Shown here in pieces: positions 1 through 11,451 of a DNA stretch of 64,000 nt (position 1 is the stretch's first letter; each line of letters begins with the position of its first letter). A program made the position numbers and the translations under genes. The notes under the pieces were generated by a model. That model did not search any database and was not told where the DNA came from. It saw only the letters and a program-made list of their open reading frames with translations. The stretch is from Portulaca oleracea (Eukaryota > Streptophyta > Magnoliopsida > Caryophyllales > Portulacaceae): positions 6,997,855 to 7,061,854 of the forward strand of contig CM055877.1 in assembly GCA_029582165.1 (NCBI GenBank), written 5' to 3'.

Positions 1-648
1 ATCTTTGTTGATCTCGCTGGGTAACTATCAATGGATCTTTCATCCGCTTGGACAACTTAAGGTCGCAAATCAGCTCTGACATCATCAGTAACTCCCAGCC
101 CCTCCTAAGTTGTGAACGTTACTGATAAGTGGTTCAATGGTTAACAATTGGTCCTAACAATTCACCATCGTCCTTACGCACACTTACACCACATGTGAAA
201 CATTCCAGGATGTCACCCGTCCCAAGATTACTCCCAGTCAAATATGGTTGACTATGGAGTTCTGAAAAGACGAGTGTAACGTCCTGATTCCAAGGTTTTA
301 CAACGAGTTTCTTAAAAGGAAGATGCATATTGGTGATATTAATGTACATAGTTGTTTCGTTCCTTTTTAATTAAATTAAGCCACACTCATGGTTTGGGCG
401 TTACAAGTAAGTGCTTATGACTTGCCCCCACAAATCACTAGAGCACTTAAGGCATGTTTCGCCCTCGCTTACACGCTACCCATAAATTTTCCAGGAGGTC
501 ACCTATTTCAAGATTATTCCTGACCAAGCATGCTTAACTATGAAGTTTTCATGAGATAAACTTTCTAAAAGGAAGGTAAACTTTGATGATATAAGTGATC
601 GTTTCAATCTTTTTAAATCACACTTTAAACTTATAATGAGGTATTACA
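1..648 (-). mobile_element. Two Cassandra-like (TRIM) LTR units with 5S rRNA-like segments
   Basis: Read on the minus strand, two related units follow each other. One starts tgtaatacc at 648 and the next starts tgtaacgcc at 405. Each carries a block resembling the 3' half of plant 5S rRNA: gttaagcatgcttgg followed by ggtgacctcctgg at about 489-545, and a more diverged copy at about 199-265. A 5S-like segment inside a short LTR is the hallmark of Cassandra TRIM elements. Near the left edge the minus strand reads tgatgtcagagctg, which resembles a degenerate tRNA-Met primer site. No coding capacity is seen. The second unit runs to the window edge, so its end is unknown. Confidence 0.55.
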
Positions 649-1042
649 CATATGGACTTTTATTTGTGCTATATAATAAGCGACTCATTTAATGGGCTCC
701 CTTTATAGAACGTAAATTCAGTCGATTAATGAGCGAAAAAGCTGGTAACACAACCACAAACTTGTTCAACGAAAATCCAACCTTGAAAACAGGTGCACAC
801 TAAATCACTAATAATATCACAATATTTACTATAAAAGTTGTGATCATAAAAAACATAACTCTAATAAAGTGAATAAACCTTTTTAAATGCAACATATAAA
901 GTTAAACTCACTTATCATTCTTATAAAAAATAAAAAATAAAAAAACCAACATTTATAATGGATCTCATGTACTTGTTTAGATGCACCTAGGCACCTAGCT
1001 ATATGAACTTTTGTTTAGATCAAAGTGTTTCTTTTTTTTTTT
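649..1042. other. AT-rich intergenic stretch, nothing recognised
   Basis: AT-rich sequence between the Cassandra-like units and the first foldback element. No ORF, splice-framed exon or TIR pair was recognised. Confidence 0.5.
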
Positions 1043-1400
1043 GGGCTTTTGGATGTTAATATACTGAACTTTTGGGGTATTGGACAGTAATGCACTGAAC
1101 TTTGATCTTGGACAATAATACACTGTACTTTGGGGGGTGTTGAACAATAATGCACTGAGTATGATTTTGGCAATGGCCAACTTGGTGACAATCCTATGTA
1201 GCGGGTGGAAGAGATGAATTGGTTCAAAAATATTTGTCTTCTCGGTCTGTCACGTAAGATTGCCACCAAGTTCGCCACCCTCGAAATTGTCTCGAGTGCA
1301 TTATTGTCCAACACCCCCCAAAGTTCAGTGCATTATCAAGTCCAAAAGTTCAGTGATTATCAACAATACCCAAAAGTCAGATATTAAGATCCAAAATTCC
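1043..1400. mobile_element. Foldback / Mutator-like MITE, copy 1
   Basis: The two halves are near-complete inverted repeats. The left arm reads ttttggatgttaatatactg then aacttttggggtattgg. The right arm, reverse complemented, reads ttttggatcttaatatctg then acttttgggtattg. The symmetry continues into the middle, where the cttggtgacaatc block recurs inverted. An 11-base T run lies just left (1032-1042) and 12 Ts lie just right (1401-1412), which fits a 9-12 bp target duplication of Mutator type. There is no transposase; the small ORFs crossing it are by-products of the repeats. Confidence 0.6.
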
Positions 1401-1412
1401 TTTTTTTTTTTT

Positions 1413-2229
1413 GACATAGAATATATGATCTATAGATATAAATATAATTATTTGTTGTGGATAAAATCTTTAAAAAGTATATTTATATATAGCTAGGGTT
1501 GTGGGGATCGCGAAGCCACTAATTGTGGTCGAGTTTATTTAGTAGAGAAAAAGATAATAAAATAAAATAAAATAATTAAATGCTAAAAAAAATAATAAAT
1601 GAGATAAATGTAGGAGATATTGGGACACATGCCCTTTTATGATCCTCCTACACAAACAATCCTTGTCGTCGCTGCTTCAGCGCACTCTTTGGTGCATATA
1701 TACATGACACAAGTAACAACCCAAAGTAGGCCCACCAACCCACATTTTCTTTTAAATAAAAATGAATAAAATGGTAACATATCTAGACCTGTCCAGCAGT
1801 CGGGTCGGGTCGGGCCGGATCACAGATCTGAAAGTTTTTGACCCGTTGGCCCGAGCCCTGACCTTATGAGACACGGGCCGGAAACTATATAAGACGAATA
1901 TTTTCTATGCGAAAAACATAAAATTCACGCATATGTATTTAGTCGAGTCGTCGGGTTAAGTTGGGCCGAGTCACAAAGATATAAAATCTAATCTAAGATT
2001 TTTTTTTTAAAATATATATATATTTAGTCAGGTCGGGTCACAGGCCCCTGGCCTGATTTCGACTCGACCATACTTCGGAACCTCGATATTTTCGGACCAG
2101 GCCGAGCCACCTTTTAAAAGTAAGACTTTTTTTTTAAGAGCACAAAGGAGTGTTTATAGTGTGCCCATACCTATGTTGGATAAACCTTCATCTTTTGTCC
2201 CAGATTTTATACATAATATCTTTTAGCTT
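1413..2229. other. Intergenic, with a GGGTCGGG-rich patch
   Basis: No gene seen. From about 1785 to 2115 the sequence is rich in gggtcggg/gggccg strings, with their complements toward the right end (gactcgaccat, gccgagccac). This pattern is common in small plant MITEs, but the ends could not be defined. Confidence 0.35.
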
Positions 2230-3187
2230 GGGTTTTTCGATGCTAATATACTGAACTTTTGGAATATTTGACAATAATGCACCAAACTTTGACATTGGAT
2301 AATAATACACTATACTTTGGGGAGTTAAGTACATTTACCCCTACCTGACTTATGTGGTAATAATTTTTGCACACCCGACATTTGAGAAATAATTTTCACC
2401 CTACCTGACATTTAAGTGATCATAAATTTAAAGCCCCTCAGGTATGTTACAATTGATTTTTTAGTGACTTTTCCGGTGAGCTGTAAAAAAATAAATATGA
2501 AGTGACCATTATGCCCTTGTTATTATTATTTCCTTTGACTTTCAATTAAATGTGAAATGACTTTTGTACCCTTAGTATTAATTGTTATGGCATTTTAAAA
2601 CCCAACCACTCCACTGATTCCTCTCCCAAGCCCCCCCTCCCATACAGAAAATGAAAACCTAACCCCTCCCAAACCACCATGTCTGTCTTCTACTCTCCAA
2701 CATAGTCTTTTCCTTCTCAAATTAAAGGGCAACATCGTAATTTCAGATAGTGATATAGGGGTATTATTGTATTTTTCCATTTTCGATGACAAGTTACCGG
2801 ATTCTAACACTAAAAATCACTTTCACTAAATGTCAGGTAGGGTGAAAATTATTTCCCAAATGTCGGGTGTGCAAAAATTATTACCGCATATGTCAGGTAG
2901 GGTAAATGTAATTAACTCATACTTTGGGGGGTGTTGAACAATAATGCACTCAGTATGATTTTGGCAATTGCTAACTTGGTGACAATCCTATGTAGCGGGT
3001 GGATGAGATGAATTGGTCCAAAAATATTTGTCTTCTCGGTCTGTCATGTAAGATTGTCACCAAGTTCGCCACCGTCGAAATTGTCTCGAGTGCAACATTG
3101 TCCAACACCCCCCAAAGTTCAGTGCATTATTGTCCAATGTCAAAGTTCAGTGCATTATTATCCAATACCCCAAAAGTTCAGTATATT
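2230..3187. mobile_element. Foldback / Mutator-like MITE, copy 2, interrupted
   Basis: Same family as the element at 1043-1400. The left arm (tgctaatatactgaactttt) and centre (gcactcagtatgattttggc; ggtgacaatcctatgtagcg) match closely. The copy is split by a younger element at 2322-2918. Its right tip is diverged or lost where a 19-bp tandem duplication begins at 3191. Confidence 0.6.
2322..2918. mobile_element. Nested 597-bp MITE with long TIRs and 10-bp TSD
   Basis: The left end gagttaagtacatttacccc pairs with the right end (reverse complement gagttaattacatttaccc). The inverted arms extend for about 90 bp, including caggtagggtgaaaattatt and its mate. The flanks carry a perfect 10-bp direct duplication, atactttggg, at 2312-2321 and 2919-2928, inside copy 2 of the foldback family. 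TSD length and long TIRs suggest a Mutator-like non-autonomous element. No transposase ORF. Confidence 0.75.
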
Positions 3188-3190
3188 CAT

Positions 3191-3228
3191 GATATTCTGG
3201 ATGTACAATGATATTCTGGATGTACAAT
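3191..3228. repeat. 19-bp tandem duplication
   Basis: gatattctggatgtacaat occurs twice in tandem at the place where the right tip of foldback copy 2 should be. Confidence 0.8.
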
Positions 3229-3506
3229 GCTTGGTATTCGATCTCGAGTATACCATCCGAGTGCAAGTAATGAAAATATGTCAAGAAATGAGTAAATTTA
3301 AGCTGAGTTCGACCGAGTGTAATGACCCCAAACAACATAAGTTACATAACCTTAATTTCATTAGATAAATACTAATTGAGTAGAAAATTACATTGATGAT
3401 ATAGACATAGTACTAATCTACAAGTTGGGAGGTGCATATATATAAACCTGTGTTCATCTATATATACTTTACATAATTACATATACAGCTCTTCTGATAA
3501 AGTTAT

Positions 3507-6500
3507 CTAGTGTTTAGATGGACTGAGCTTAGCAAGCAAATAGAGGCAGCTGGAGCAAAGCAGGATGGAGGCAGAGAAGCAGAGCAAATCTGTAGGGGAG
3601 TGAATTGCAGCTTTCTTGCTGTTGTCAAAGAAGCCTATCAGCAACAGCATCACTATCACATGCCCCACCTTTGTCTTCAGCTCGTTCACCGACTTTATCT
3701 CCAACCATTTCGGCCGTTCCTGGGGATGACAATGGGTCGGATCAGTTTCAGGATTCGTAAACATTCCAATGAAGAAGAAATCTAGACCTAACAAACAGAT
3801 TATTCGGTTCGGGTATGGTTATGGGTCGGAACAGGTGAGTTACCTGCCAAATGGGTCATTCAGTTTAGGCACGCGGTCGGATTGGGTGAGTTTCAAATCA
3901 ATTGATGTTTTGGTTTGGTTGGGTGGTTTACAATTGGGTCAATTTTGGGTCAACAGACTTTTGATCCAATATGATTTCTCATTGAAAAGAACTTTGTATC
4001 AGGGGTTCATTCAATCCAGGTACCGCCATACGGGTCGAATTGGGTGAGTTTCAAGTCGATTGATTTTTTATTGGTTTGGTTCGGTTGTTTTTGGATGGGC
4101 GGTTTACAGTTTTGGCCGATTTCAGGTCAATGGACTTTTGATCCAATATCATCTGCATTGAAAAGTGAACTTTGTAATTGTATCGGTGGTTCATTCGGTT
4201 TGGGACAATGTGAACATTTTGGTTTGGGAACAGGTAGGTGTATGGGTCGGATTGGGTGAGTTACCTGGCAAATGGGTCATTAAATTTAGGTACAGGTCGG
4301 ATTGGGCGAGTTTCAAATTAATTGAATGTTTGTTTTGGTTTGGTTCGGTTCAGTCTGGTTGGAAGGCTTATAGTATGGGTTGATTTCAGGTCAATAGACT
4401 TTTAGTCTAATATGATTTCCATTGGAAAAAGAACTGTGTCAGAGGTTCATTCAGTTCAGGACAATGTAGGTTTTAGGTCCACTTTGGAGCGTCTGTTCGA
4501 TTTGGGGTCGTTTGGTACAGGTTTCGGTCAGTTTTGCCACGCCTATGAAGTATGCTGACACTTGATAACATTTCCATTGTAACCCAACCCAAAATACCCA
4601 GTTCACGAACCCAACCCAACAAAAGCAAATTCCGCTCGATGTGGGTCCCACTTTCACAGTCATGCATGCCGAGAGACAAACTTCAAGAGACTCAGCCCAA
4701 AAGATTAATTTGCCTACAGAGTCCGATTTAAGGGTAACCACGGTATCCTACCAACAAAGAAAGACCAGGTTTGGGCTGTGTTTGATAAAGCATCACCGGA
4801 CTTGGATTGAATAAGATATCAGTCTACAAGAAATGGGAAACTTACCATTAATGTGAATAGACCGAACAGATTTGACCGGTATGGAAATTTTCGACCCTTC
4901 ATGGGCGCTTCAATGTCTATGTTGCACACAAATAGTTCATAAAGACCCATTCCAAAAACCAGCATCACCGTTCCCAGCAGATACACATCTGGTGAAGAAA
5001 TACCGTAATAATGAGCAAAAAGTTGAAAACCTTAGCCGAGAAATGAAAAGGGCAAATATATGTTACAAGCATGTATGAGGACTGAGTAGTAGTGAGTAAT
5101 GACTAATGATGTTACACTGAGGAGGGCAATCAAAATATAAACAAAAGTTTCTGCTTAGGACTATCAAAAAAGTTATCTGACTCAAATACCCAGTTCAGTC
5201 CGACCCTAAAAAAACAGGGCAAAGTCATAGTTTTTTGTCTGAATTCTGACATTGACCGGTTTGGCTGAAAATCTAGACGTAATATTTTTCATATTTCTAT
5301 GGTCTGAATGTACCTAATTTGACCTTGAATTTAGGCTTGTCCGAATTGTCCAGCCCGAAAAAAGGTATCAGACATCAGTTTCTCACCCAATACATTCTAA
5401 CCCGAAATGACCAAAACCCAACTTTTTGATAACCCTACTTCATTTACTCAACCCACAAGGGTTTTTCAGCCATTCTCCTTTATAGAGTCCTGCATACCCA
5501 GTGCCGTACTCTCCAATATCTTTTCAGCAACACTACCAAACCTCCTTGGCATAAGTATGGTAAAACTTGCTACCAAACCCGACTACACGATACCATAAAC
5601 CAACCAAAATGGATCTATTTTCAGAGAGTCGTGGATTGTTTTCAGTAATGTGTTTCCCTGTGAGGGTTGACCTGCAGTAAACCCGAGTAACATGGTACCA
5701 TAAACCGACCACAATTGACATGATAATGTAACATACCTATGGCCTGCACCAGCACGGTCATCACCTTCCCGGTCCTCACAATATGCTCATTGAAAGAACC
5801 TGCCACAATATTACAACCCTACAACAGGAAAACTCCACCCTATAAGTCACAAGTCCTTTATGAACTCATTTCAGAAAGACTTTTCATGCCAATAGTATAC
5901 TATGAGAACATAGAAATTTCCAACTGACCTTGATGAAGCACAGCACAGACCCCACCAAGGAACCTAAAACTCCAAAAAGCGTCACAAACCGACACCGATA
6001 AATAGTCTGTCAAACATCCAAAATACCACAACAATCCTCAGAATTATCATAAATATAAAAATAATACAATTTCCGCATGATAAGCAAATCTACACGTAAC
6101 ATTGTCGCTGAGAATATGATAGGGAAGATATACAAGGGAGCAGGGGACCAGCAGAGGCCATCAGTAGGATTTTCATGTTGAATCCATATCGGCCGCAAAA
6201 AAGAAAAAGTGTGGGTCTACAAGGAATTAAATGACTTGATCAATTCATTCATGTCGAACGAAAGAAACATCAATAACAACAAATTGCAAAGATATACACC
6301 AGTTTACCTAGCACATAAGTCATCATATGTCACAGCCTCAAAGAGTTCATTTTCACAAGATAGAGAAATCCATAACTCCAAATTCCAACTTTGCTCCTTT
6401 TGGTAATTAACTCGTGGGCAGCCAAGTGTTATCGAAGAGGAGGTAGCTAATCCCGTCATACACACCAAGCTTTGCACCAAGAATCATCATAGTGGGACCC

Positions 6501-7694
6501 ACGCTAGGAGTTGTTGAGTGTGATTTATCCATACCAAACAGGTGGTCGTCAAGTTGCTACTACCTCCATCTTCCAAGCTCTCAGGTTCAATTTTTGGTCG
6601 AAGCAAAAAAATTTCTGTAGGGAGAAATTGTGGGGTTGATGGACCACATTTGTGATGGACAGTTTGGTAACTTATCATTTAGCCTCGAGATTGTAAAGCT
6701 TATTAACGGTTACCGCTAAGTTAGAGTACTAGTGGACAGACCAAATTTACCTGGTCTAGAAAAAAGAGAGATTTTTGTCCCTTGCACAGTTACACCAGTC
6801 CCTCTCCCAAACCTTCCCCCAACTAGAGTGTCTTTCATCAAATGAAACCCTAGTGTGATATTTAACAAACTATGCTATAATTTCATGACCACATAAATCC
6901 ATACAAATTATAACAAGCACACCCCAAGGAATTCATGTGCATCTTACAACCAAAACAAGAGCACATAGAAGTCCATTTAAGTTACTACAAGTACAGACCA
7001 AGGAAGTCATATGCTCTATAACCACTAGACCAAAATCTTATTAGCAACATCTCAATAGAGTTTACTCAGAGCATTACTAACCCTAAACTTCAAAACCAAC
7101 CAAATTGTGCATTCAAACTTTGAAATTCCGACCTTCAATTTCTCAATATATACAATGACTAGATATATATATATATAAATTACTACCATTATATTCGTAA
7201 CGAAAAAAGTATAATTACAATCACATTATTATATACGGAATTATCAACCAAAAAGAGAGAAATGACCGTGACAGTCGGTAAAATGACAATTAATATGAAA
7301 TATAAAGTACTAAGTACTATCATAAGCAGCTCATGAAGCATTTAAACAGCCATATCTCTTCATATTCATCAGTTAAACTTCTAGCTAACCTGAAAAATGG
7401 ACTAGAATTTAGACAGTAGAAACTGACCTTTTCAAGAGCTTCTTCCAAGGTTTCAGAAGCCCAAAAACGACGTCGATACCGCGCCGAACCATTCCCAGGA
7501 TCCATCAGAGACGAAGAAGACGAACCATTCGGCGCCGCGACCTTACTAGGAGCCGAAATCTGATCCGTCCTGCATGCCCTAAACCTTCTTGCCAATGGCG
7601 TTCTGGATCTCAGATTCTGGGAGTGTTTCGATAGGGCAAAATTCGAGGGTTTTGGAGAGGATAGCAGGAACTGATGAGCTCTGAGTGTTCTCAT
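3507..7694 (-). CDS. UPF0114 family integral membrane protein, probably chloroplast
   Basis: Five coding exons were assembled from frame and splice sites: 7694-7428, 6006-5929, 5818-5737, 4988-4846 and 3719-3507, all with GT..AG introns, giving 260 aa. Residues 1 to about 75 are rich in Ser, Arg and Ala and resemble a transit peptide. Likely membrane segments lie at about 97-115 (exon 2, FVTLFGVLGSLVGSVLCF), 144-163 (VYLLGTVMLVFGMGLYELFV), 208-221 (VGHVIVMLLLIGFF) and 235-253. Exon 5 holds the family-like ERPKWLEIKSVNELKTKVGH. The order matches plant UPF0114 (YqhA-like) proteins such as those I recall from Arabidopsis. The biochemical role of the family is not known to me. A tiny upstream ORF (ATG AGC GAT TGA) lies just before the start. 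Intron 4 (1126 bp) contains the tandem repeat at 3735-4480. Confidence 0.85.
3735..4480. repeat. Degenerate tandem repeat inside intron 4 of the UPF0114 gene
   Basis: At least three diverged units share the strings ggtcggattgggtgagttt (about 3875, 4037 as gtcgaattgggtgag, 4298 as gtcggattgggcgag), tttggtttggttcggtt and ggtcaatagacttttgatcc. Spacing is about 160-260 bp. The overlapping short ORFs are by-products of the repeat. Confidence 0.6.
7137..7315. mobile_element. Degenerate Stowaway-like fragment in intron 1
   Basis: Shares tcaatatatacaatgact, ttacaat..attatatacggaattatcaacca and acaattaatatgaaatataa with the elements near 22035-22265 and 47214-47444. The terminal ctccctccg-type ends are missing. 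It lies inside the first intron of the UPF0114 gene. Confidence 0.45.
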
Positions 7695-9285
7695 CCTTCA
7701 ATTTTACTCACTCAATCGCTCATAGCGAAAAGACGCGAGAATCTAGGGTTTATAATGCCCGAAAAAATCTAGGGTTAGAATCCCAATCGAAAAATCATGC
7801 ACACAATTGTCAGAACGAGATTGAAAGAGAAAAAGGGGGTGGACCAATGAATCAAAGTACAATGAATCGAGATTGAAACGTAACGAAATCGGGGGATGAT
7901 GTGTATGATGATGAGCATCCCCACGTTGAACAGACCATGATTGAGGATTTTTTGTCATGGTCAATTTCATTTTCATGGATTCGTCGTCTTGTTAACGAGG
8001 AGAATTTGACGTGAAATCGTCAACACTCAACAGTCGGAGACGAACAAAATAACAAATGGTGGTTGAATCTTGATTAGAATGACGATGAATGAATTTGGAG
8101 AAAATGAACGGGATTAGTTTGGGTGCATGAATTAGGGGTTTTGTAATTTTATGAATAATTGCATGAATTTTTCCATGAATGAAGTGAAGATTCATGTACT
8201 GTACTAGCTTGAAGATTCTAGAGTTCTAGGGTTAGAAAAATACGTAAGACAAGTCACAATGGTATTTATTTTTGGTATAAAAAGATTTTTCGATTGAAGA
8301 TTCTTACAAAGATAGAAACTTATGTTAAAATTTATTTAAGAAAAAATGACAACTGATTCTTCTTTAATAAATCTTACAAATAGAAAATTAAAAACTAATT
8401 ATGTATCGAATGTAAACTGAAATTAGGAGTATCCATTTAATAATAACTGACACTAGATATGTTTAGGTGGGTTCACTCGTAATCTATTAACCCTGCTAAT
8501 ATTGAGGAATTGTTTTTAATGGGTTCCAAATCTTATGTTAGAATAAGGAAGAAAGGGAAGACTTTTTCAAAATTCAAGTGGCATTTGTGCAAGGTTGCTT
8601 TTGCAAGATCTAAGGAACATGTCAAAAGGAAACACAAATGTGTTATCTTGTTTAGATGAATTTTCAGAGCTTCCTCAAGATTATTCGGAGGACATGGCGT
8701 GGCGGGTGACAAAGTTTGATTGTGACAAAGTTTTATTGTGTTTATTTATGTTATGTTTGTTTTACACAATTGTTGTTTAGCTGTTTTGCTTCTTTGATAT
8801 TCGTTCTTTGTACGTTGTTGTTTTTTCTACAGTTTTCGCAGCGTCGATTCTATCTCTATAACATCTTAAGGCTTTCAATAATAATAATAATAAGCAATAC
8901 ATATGTTTAAAAGAAATAATCCTCCGAAATTCGAATGCATAATAGGCTATTTAATTTATTTTTTTAAATAGTAAGATTGTTGTACTAAATTGAACATCCT
9001 TATTAGTATTTTGGATTTTGTTAGGGTGTTTACTCAATATAAATATACGATATCCTCCTAATGTATAATAGATTTTTTTTTCCTGAATTTGTGGTGTCCA
9101 TGAACACCACTCTTTGGATTGGATAAAATGATGTTTGGATGGATTAGATAATATTGGATTGGATAAGTTATGATGGTTTTTGGGGAAATGTATTTTTAGA
9201 GAGATTTTTATTGGAGAATTATGTAAAGTTTTTATTAGATTGGATTGAAAAGAGTTACAAATCCAAAGAACATGCCCTTTAAACA
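7695..9285. other. Upstream region of the UPF0114 gene and intergenic DNA
   Basis: The first few hundred bases presumably hold the promoter and 5' UTR of the minus-strand UPF0114 gene; no TATA box could be assigned with confidence. A 46-codon plus-strand ORF (8520-8660) rich in Lys and Arg has no recognised relative and is probably chance. The rest is AT-rich without recognised features. Confidence 0.4.
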
Positions 9286-9921
9286 TAGGAATGGCAATGG
9301 GGCGGGGAATCCCCGAACCCGTTGGGGCCTCGCCCCGCTCTGGGGAAAAATCCCCACCCCCATTGGGGATGGGGACGATTTTTCAAAATCCACTTGGGGA
9401 CGGGGATGGGGATGGGGATGGGGATCCCCGTCTCTATTTTCTCCGCCAGGGAAAATTCTCTGTCCCCATCCCCGAATCCCGTCCCCGAAAATTTTAAAAT
9501 TACCAAATAACTTTTATTCTAATTCAATATATATATTAATAGCAATGATAAAGTAGTAATTTTCGAATTTTAAGTCAAGAACCTAACCTAAACTTGCTTC
9601 CCTCCTCCTCCTCCATAATAACACTTGTTGATGTATTATTGTTTGATTTTGATGTATTATTGTTTGAGCAAGTTAAATACATTGTATTTTGAACAGGTTA
9701 AAAACCAGGTTCGATTAAAAATCGGGTCCGATTAAAATTTGGTTAGATTTTGGACAGTTTAAAAAATCCTCTTTGGGGATGAGGAATCCGCGGGAATGGA
9801 GATGAGGCAAGAATCATTCCCCGAAGCGGGGATGGGGACGGGGATGGGGACGAGTTTTGGGAGAGGGAATGGAGACGGAGATAAACTCCCCCGTCCTCGA
9901 TCCGCCCTGTTGTCATCTCTA
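9286..9921. mobile_element. hAT-like MITE rich in GGGGATGGGGA
   Basis: The left end taggaatggcaatggggcgg pairs with a right end that reads, reverse complemented, tagagatgacaacagggcgg. This is the plant tagggatggcaa type also seen at 15765. Flanking 8-mers (tttaaaca / ccttaaca) match only partly, so the TSD has decayed or the borders are slightly off. Two interior blocks (about 9395-9424 and 9826-9852) carry successive gggg runs. No transposase. Confidence 0.55.
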
Positions 9922-10245
9922 CCTTAACATAATACATATATATATATATATGCCCATGATCATGAAGGTGGTCTAAGGTCTATCGGTGCAACCAGTGCAA
10001 TCAGTAATAGGCCATGTGGACTGACGATATAAACGTATTAACAATTTGACATGTGTTATTTAAATGGTTTGGCTCGCTGACAACTTGAAATATCAATTAT
10101 TTAACTAATTTTTAACTAATTTTATTACAATTTACCACATTATATACCACACCTTATTATATTATCCAAATTTTTATGTTATTATCAAAAAAAAAAACAG
10201 GGCCCAAGCTACCATTAGAAAACAAAGAAAGATATGCGGTGTTTA
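9922..10245. other. AT-rich spacer, nothing recognised
   Basis: Contains a short (ta)n run near 9938-9952. No gene or element ends recognised. Confidence 0.4.
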
Positions 10246-10426
10246 GGCACCGTTCTTTTGTGCGTTAACGTAGCTAATTGCAACGCAAATTACTGCAACC
10301 TATCGTAATATACCACAAATTATCATTACCTTTTTACTATTTTCACTGCAATTTACTGCAATTTACCGTAACTAACTGCAACGCAACACACCACAACGTA
10401 GATTAAACGCACAAAAGAACAGTGAT
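10246..10426. mobile_element. Tourist-like MITE (GGCCCTGTTCTTTT family)
   Basis: The left end ggcaccgttcttttgtgcgt and the inverted right end (acgcacaaaagaacagtgat) define a 181-bp element. The interior is full of aacgcaac / tgcaatttac strings. A tta lies left; the right TSD is not preserved. Confidence 0.65.
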
Positions 10427-10831
10427 CGTCTATCAAACTGTCGATGATTCATCACAGAATATTTGAAAGACAAAAGGAATATCTTTCACAATACTATGAT
10501 ATGGACCAGACAAGTGTTGCTAAACTGCCAATCTTCCAAATTATCAAAAGATAAGGTCTTAAAAGCCACATGAGTTGCCCTTTCAAATTTTACTCTGTGA
10601 TTTTAAATATAACATCCACCTCAAATTCTAATTTACATATTTTTTTTTCTTAAAAAACAGATCATCTTTGATCTTCATAGGGCACGAAAATTCATCAACC
10701 CCCTAAGAAAAATAGAAAATCACCTATAAATATTACTCGTTCCATGACTACATAATATTAGTAGAATATTGTTACTTATTATATGCAAAAATTAGCACGA
10801 CCATCACTTTAAAAAAAAAATCACTAGCTTA

Positions 10832-11000
10832 AACCCCGTTCTTTTGTGCGTTGCGTTTACGTTACATTGCGTTTGCGTTTGCGTTGCGTTAAGCTGCGGT
10901 GGAAATAGTTAAAAAGTAATGGTAATTTGCGTTATGTTGCAGTAGGGTTGCGGTAAGTTGCGTTGCGTTTGGGTGCGTTAACGCATGAAGGAACGGGGCC
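10832..11000. mobile_element. Tourist-like MITE, TSD tta
   Basis: The ends aaccccgttcttttgtgcg and ...gaaggaacggggcc are inverted. tta flanks both sides (10829-10831, 11001-11003), the 3-bp duplication expected of PIF/Harbinger elements. The interior is the gcgttgcgttt subtype. Confidence 0.75.
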
Positions 11001-11451
11001 TTAACAAACCAACAATTCCAATTTTTTTGGAAGGATAGTCCTCACTTCACTGTGTGCAAAAAAAACAAAAGGGAAATTGATCGAGTTGAGTTTTTATGGT
11101 GGATTCGTTTGCAGTTCTATATTTTACCGTATATTTTCAATTTTTACCATAATTCACCGTAATTTTTTATTTTCTTTTTTTATTAAAAATGAAAAATTTT
11201 CAAATAAAAAAATCAAAGTTTTTACTTTATTTTCACCTATTTTCAAATTAAAATATACCAAGTTACCAACCCATATTCCATTATTTTCACCACAACTTTC
11301 CACATCCCGCCACAACTTTCCATTCCACCGCACCGCAAGCTAAGCAACCGAACCACAAAAAAAAGGCCTTAGGAAAAAGGAGAAAAAGACGAGCTTATGT
11401 TTGATAAAAGTAGTGCAAATTTTGAGAAATATTCTAATTGTAATAATAGTA

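Noticed and set aside
199..545. Functional 5S rRNA genes
   Set aside because: Only the 3' half of 5S is matched, with many changes, and it lies in repeated LTR-like units.
9245..9556. Overlapping ORFs in several frames
   Set aside because: By-products of GGGGATGGGGA repeats inside a MITE.
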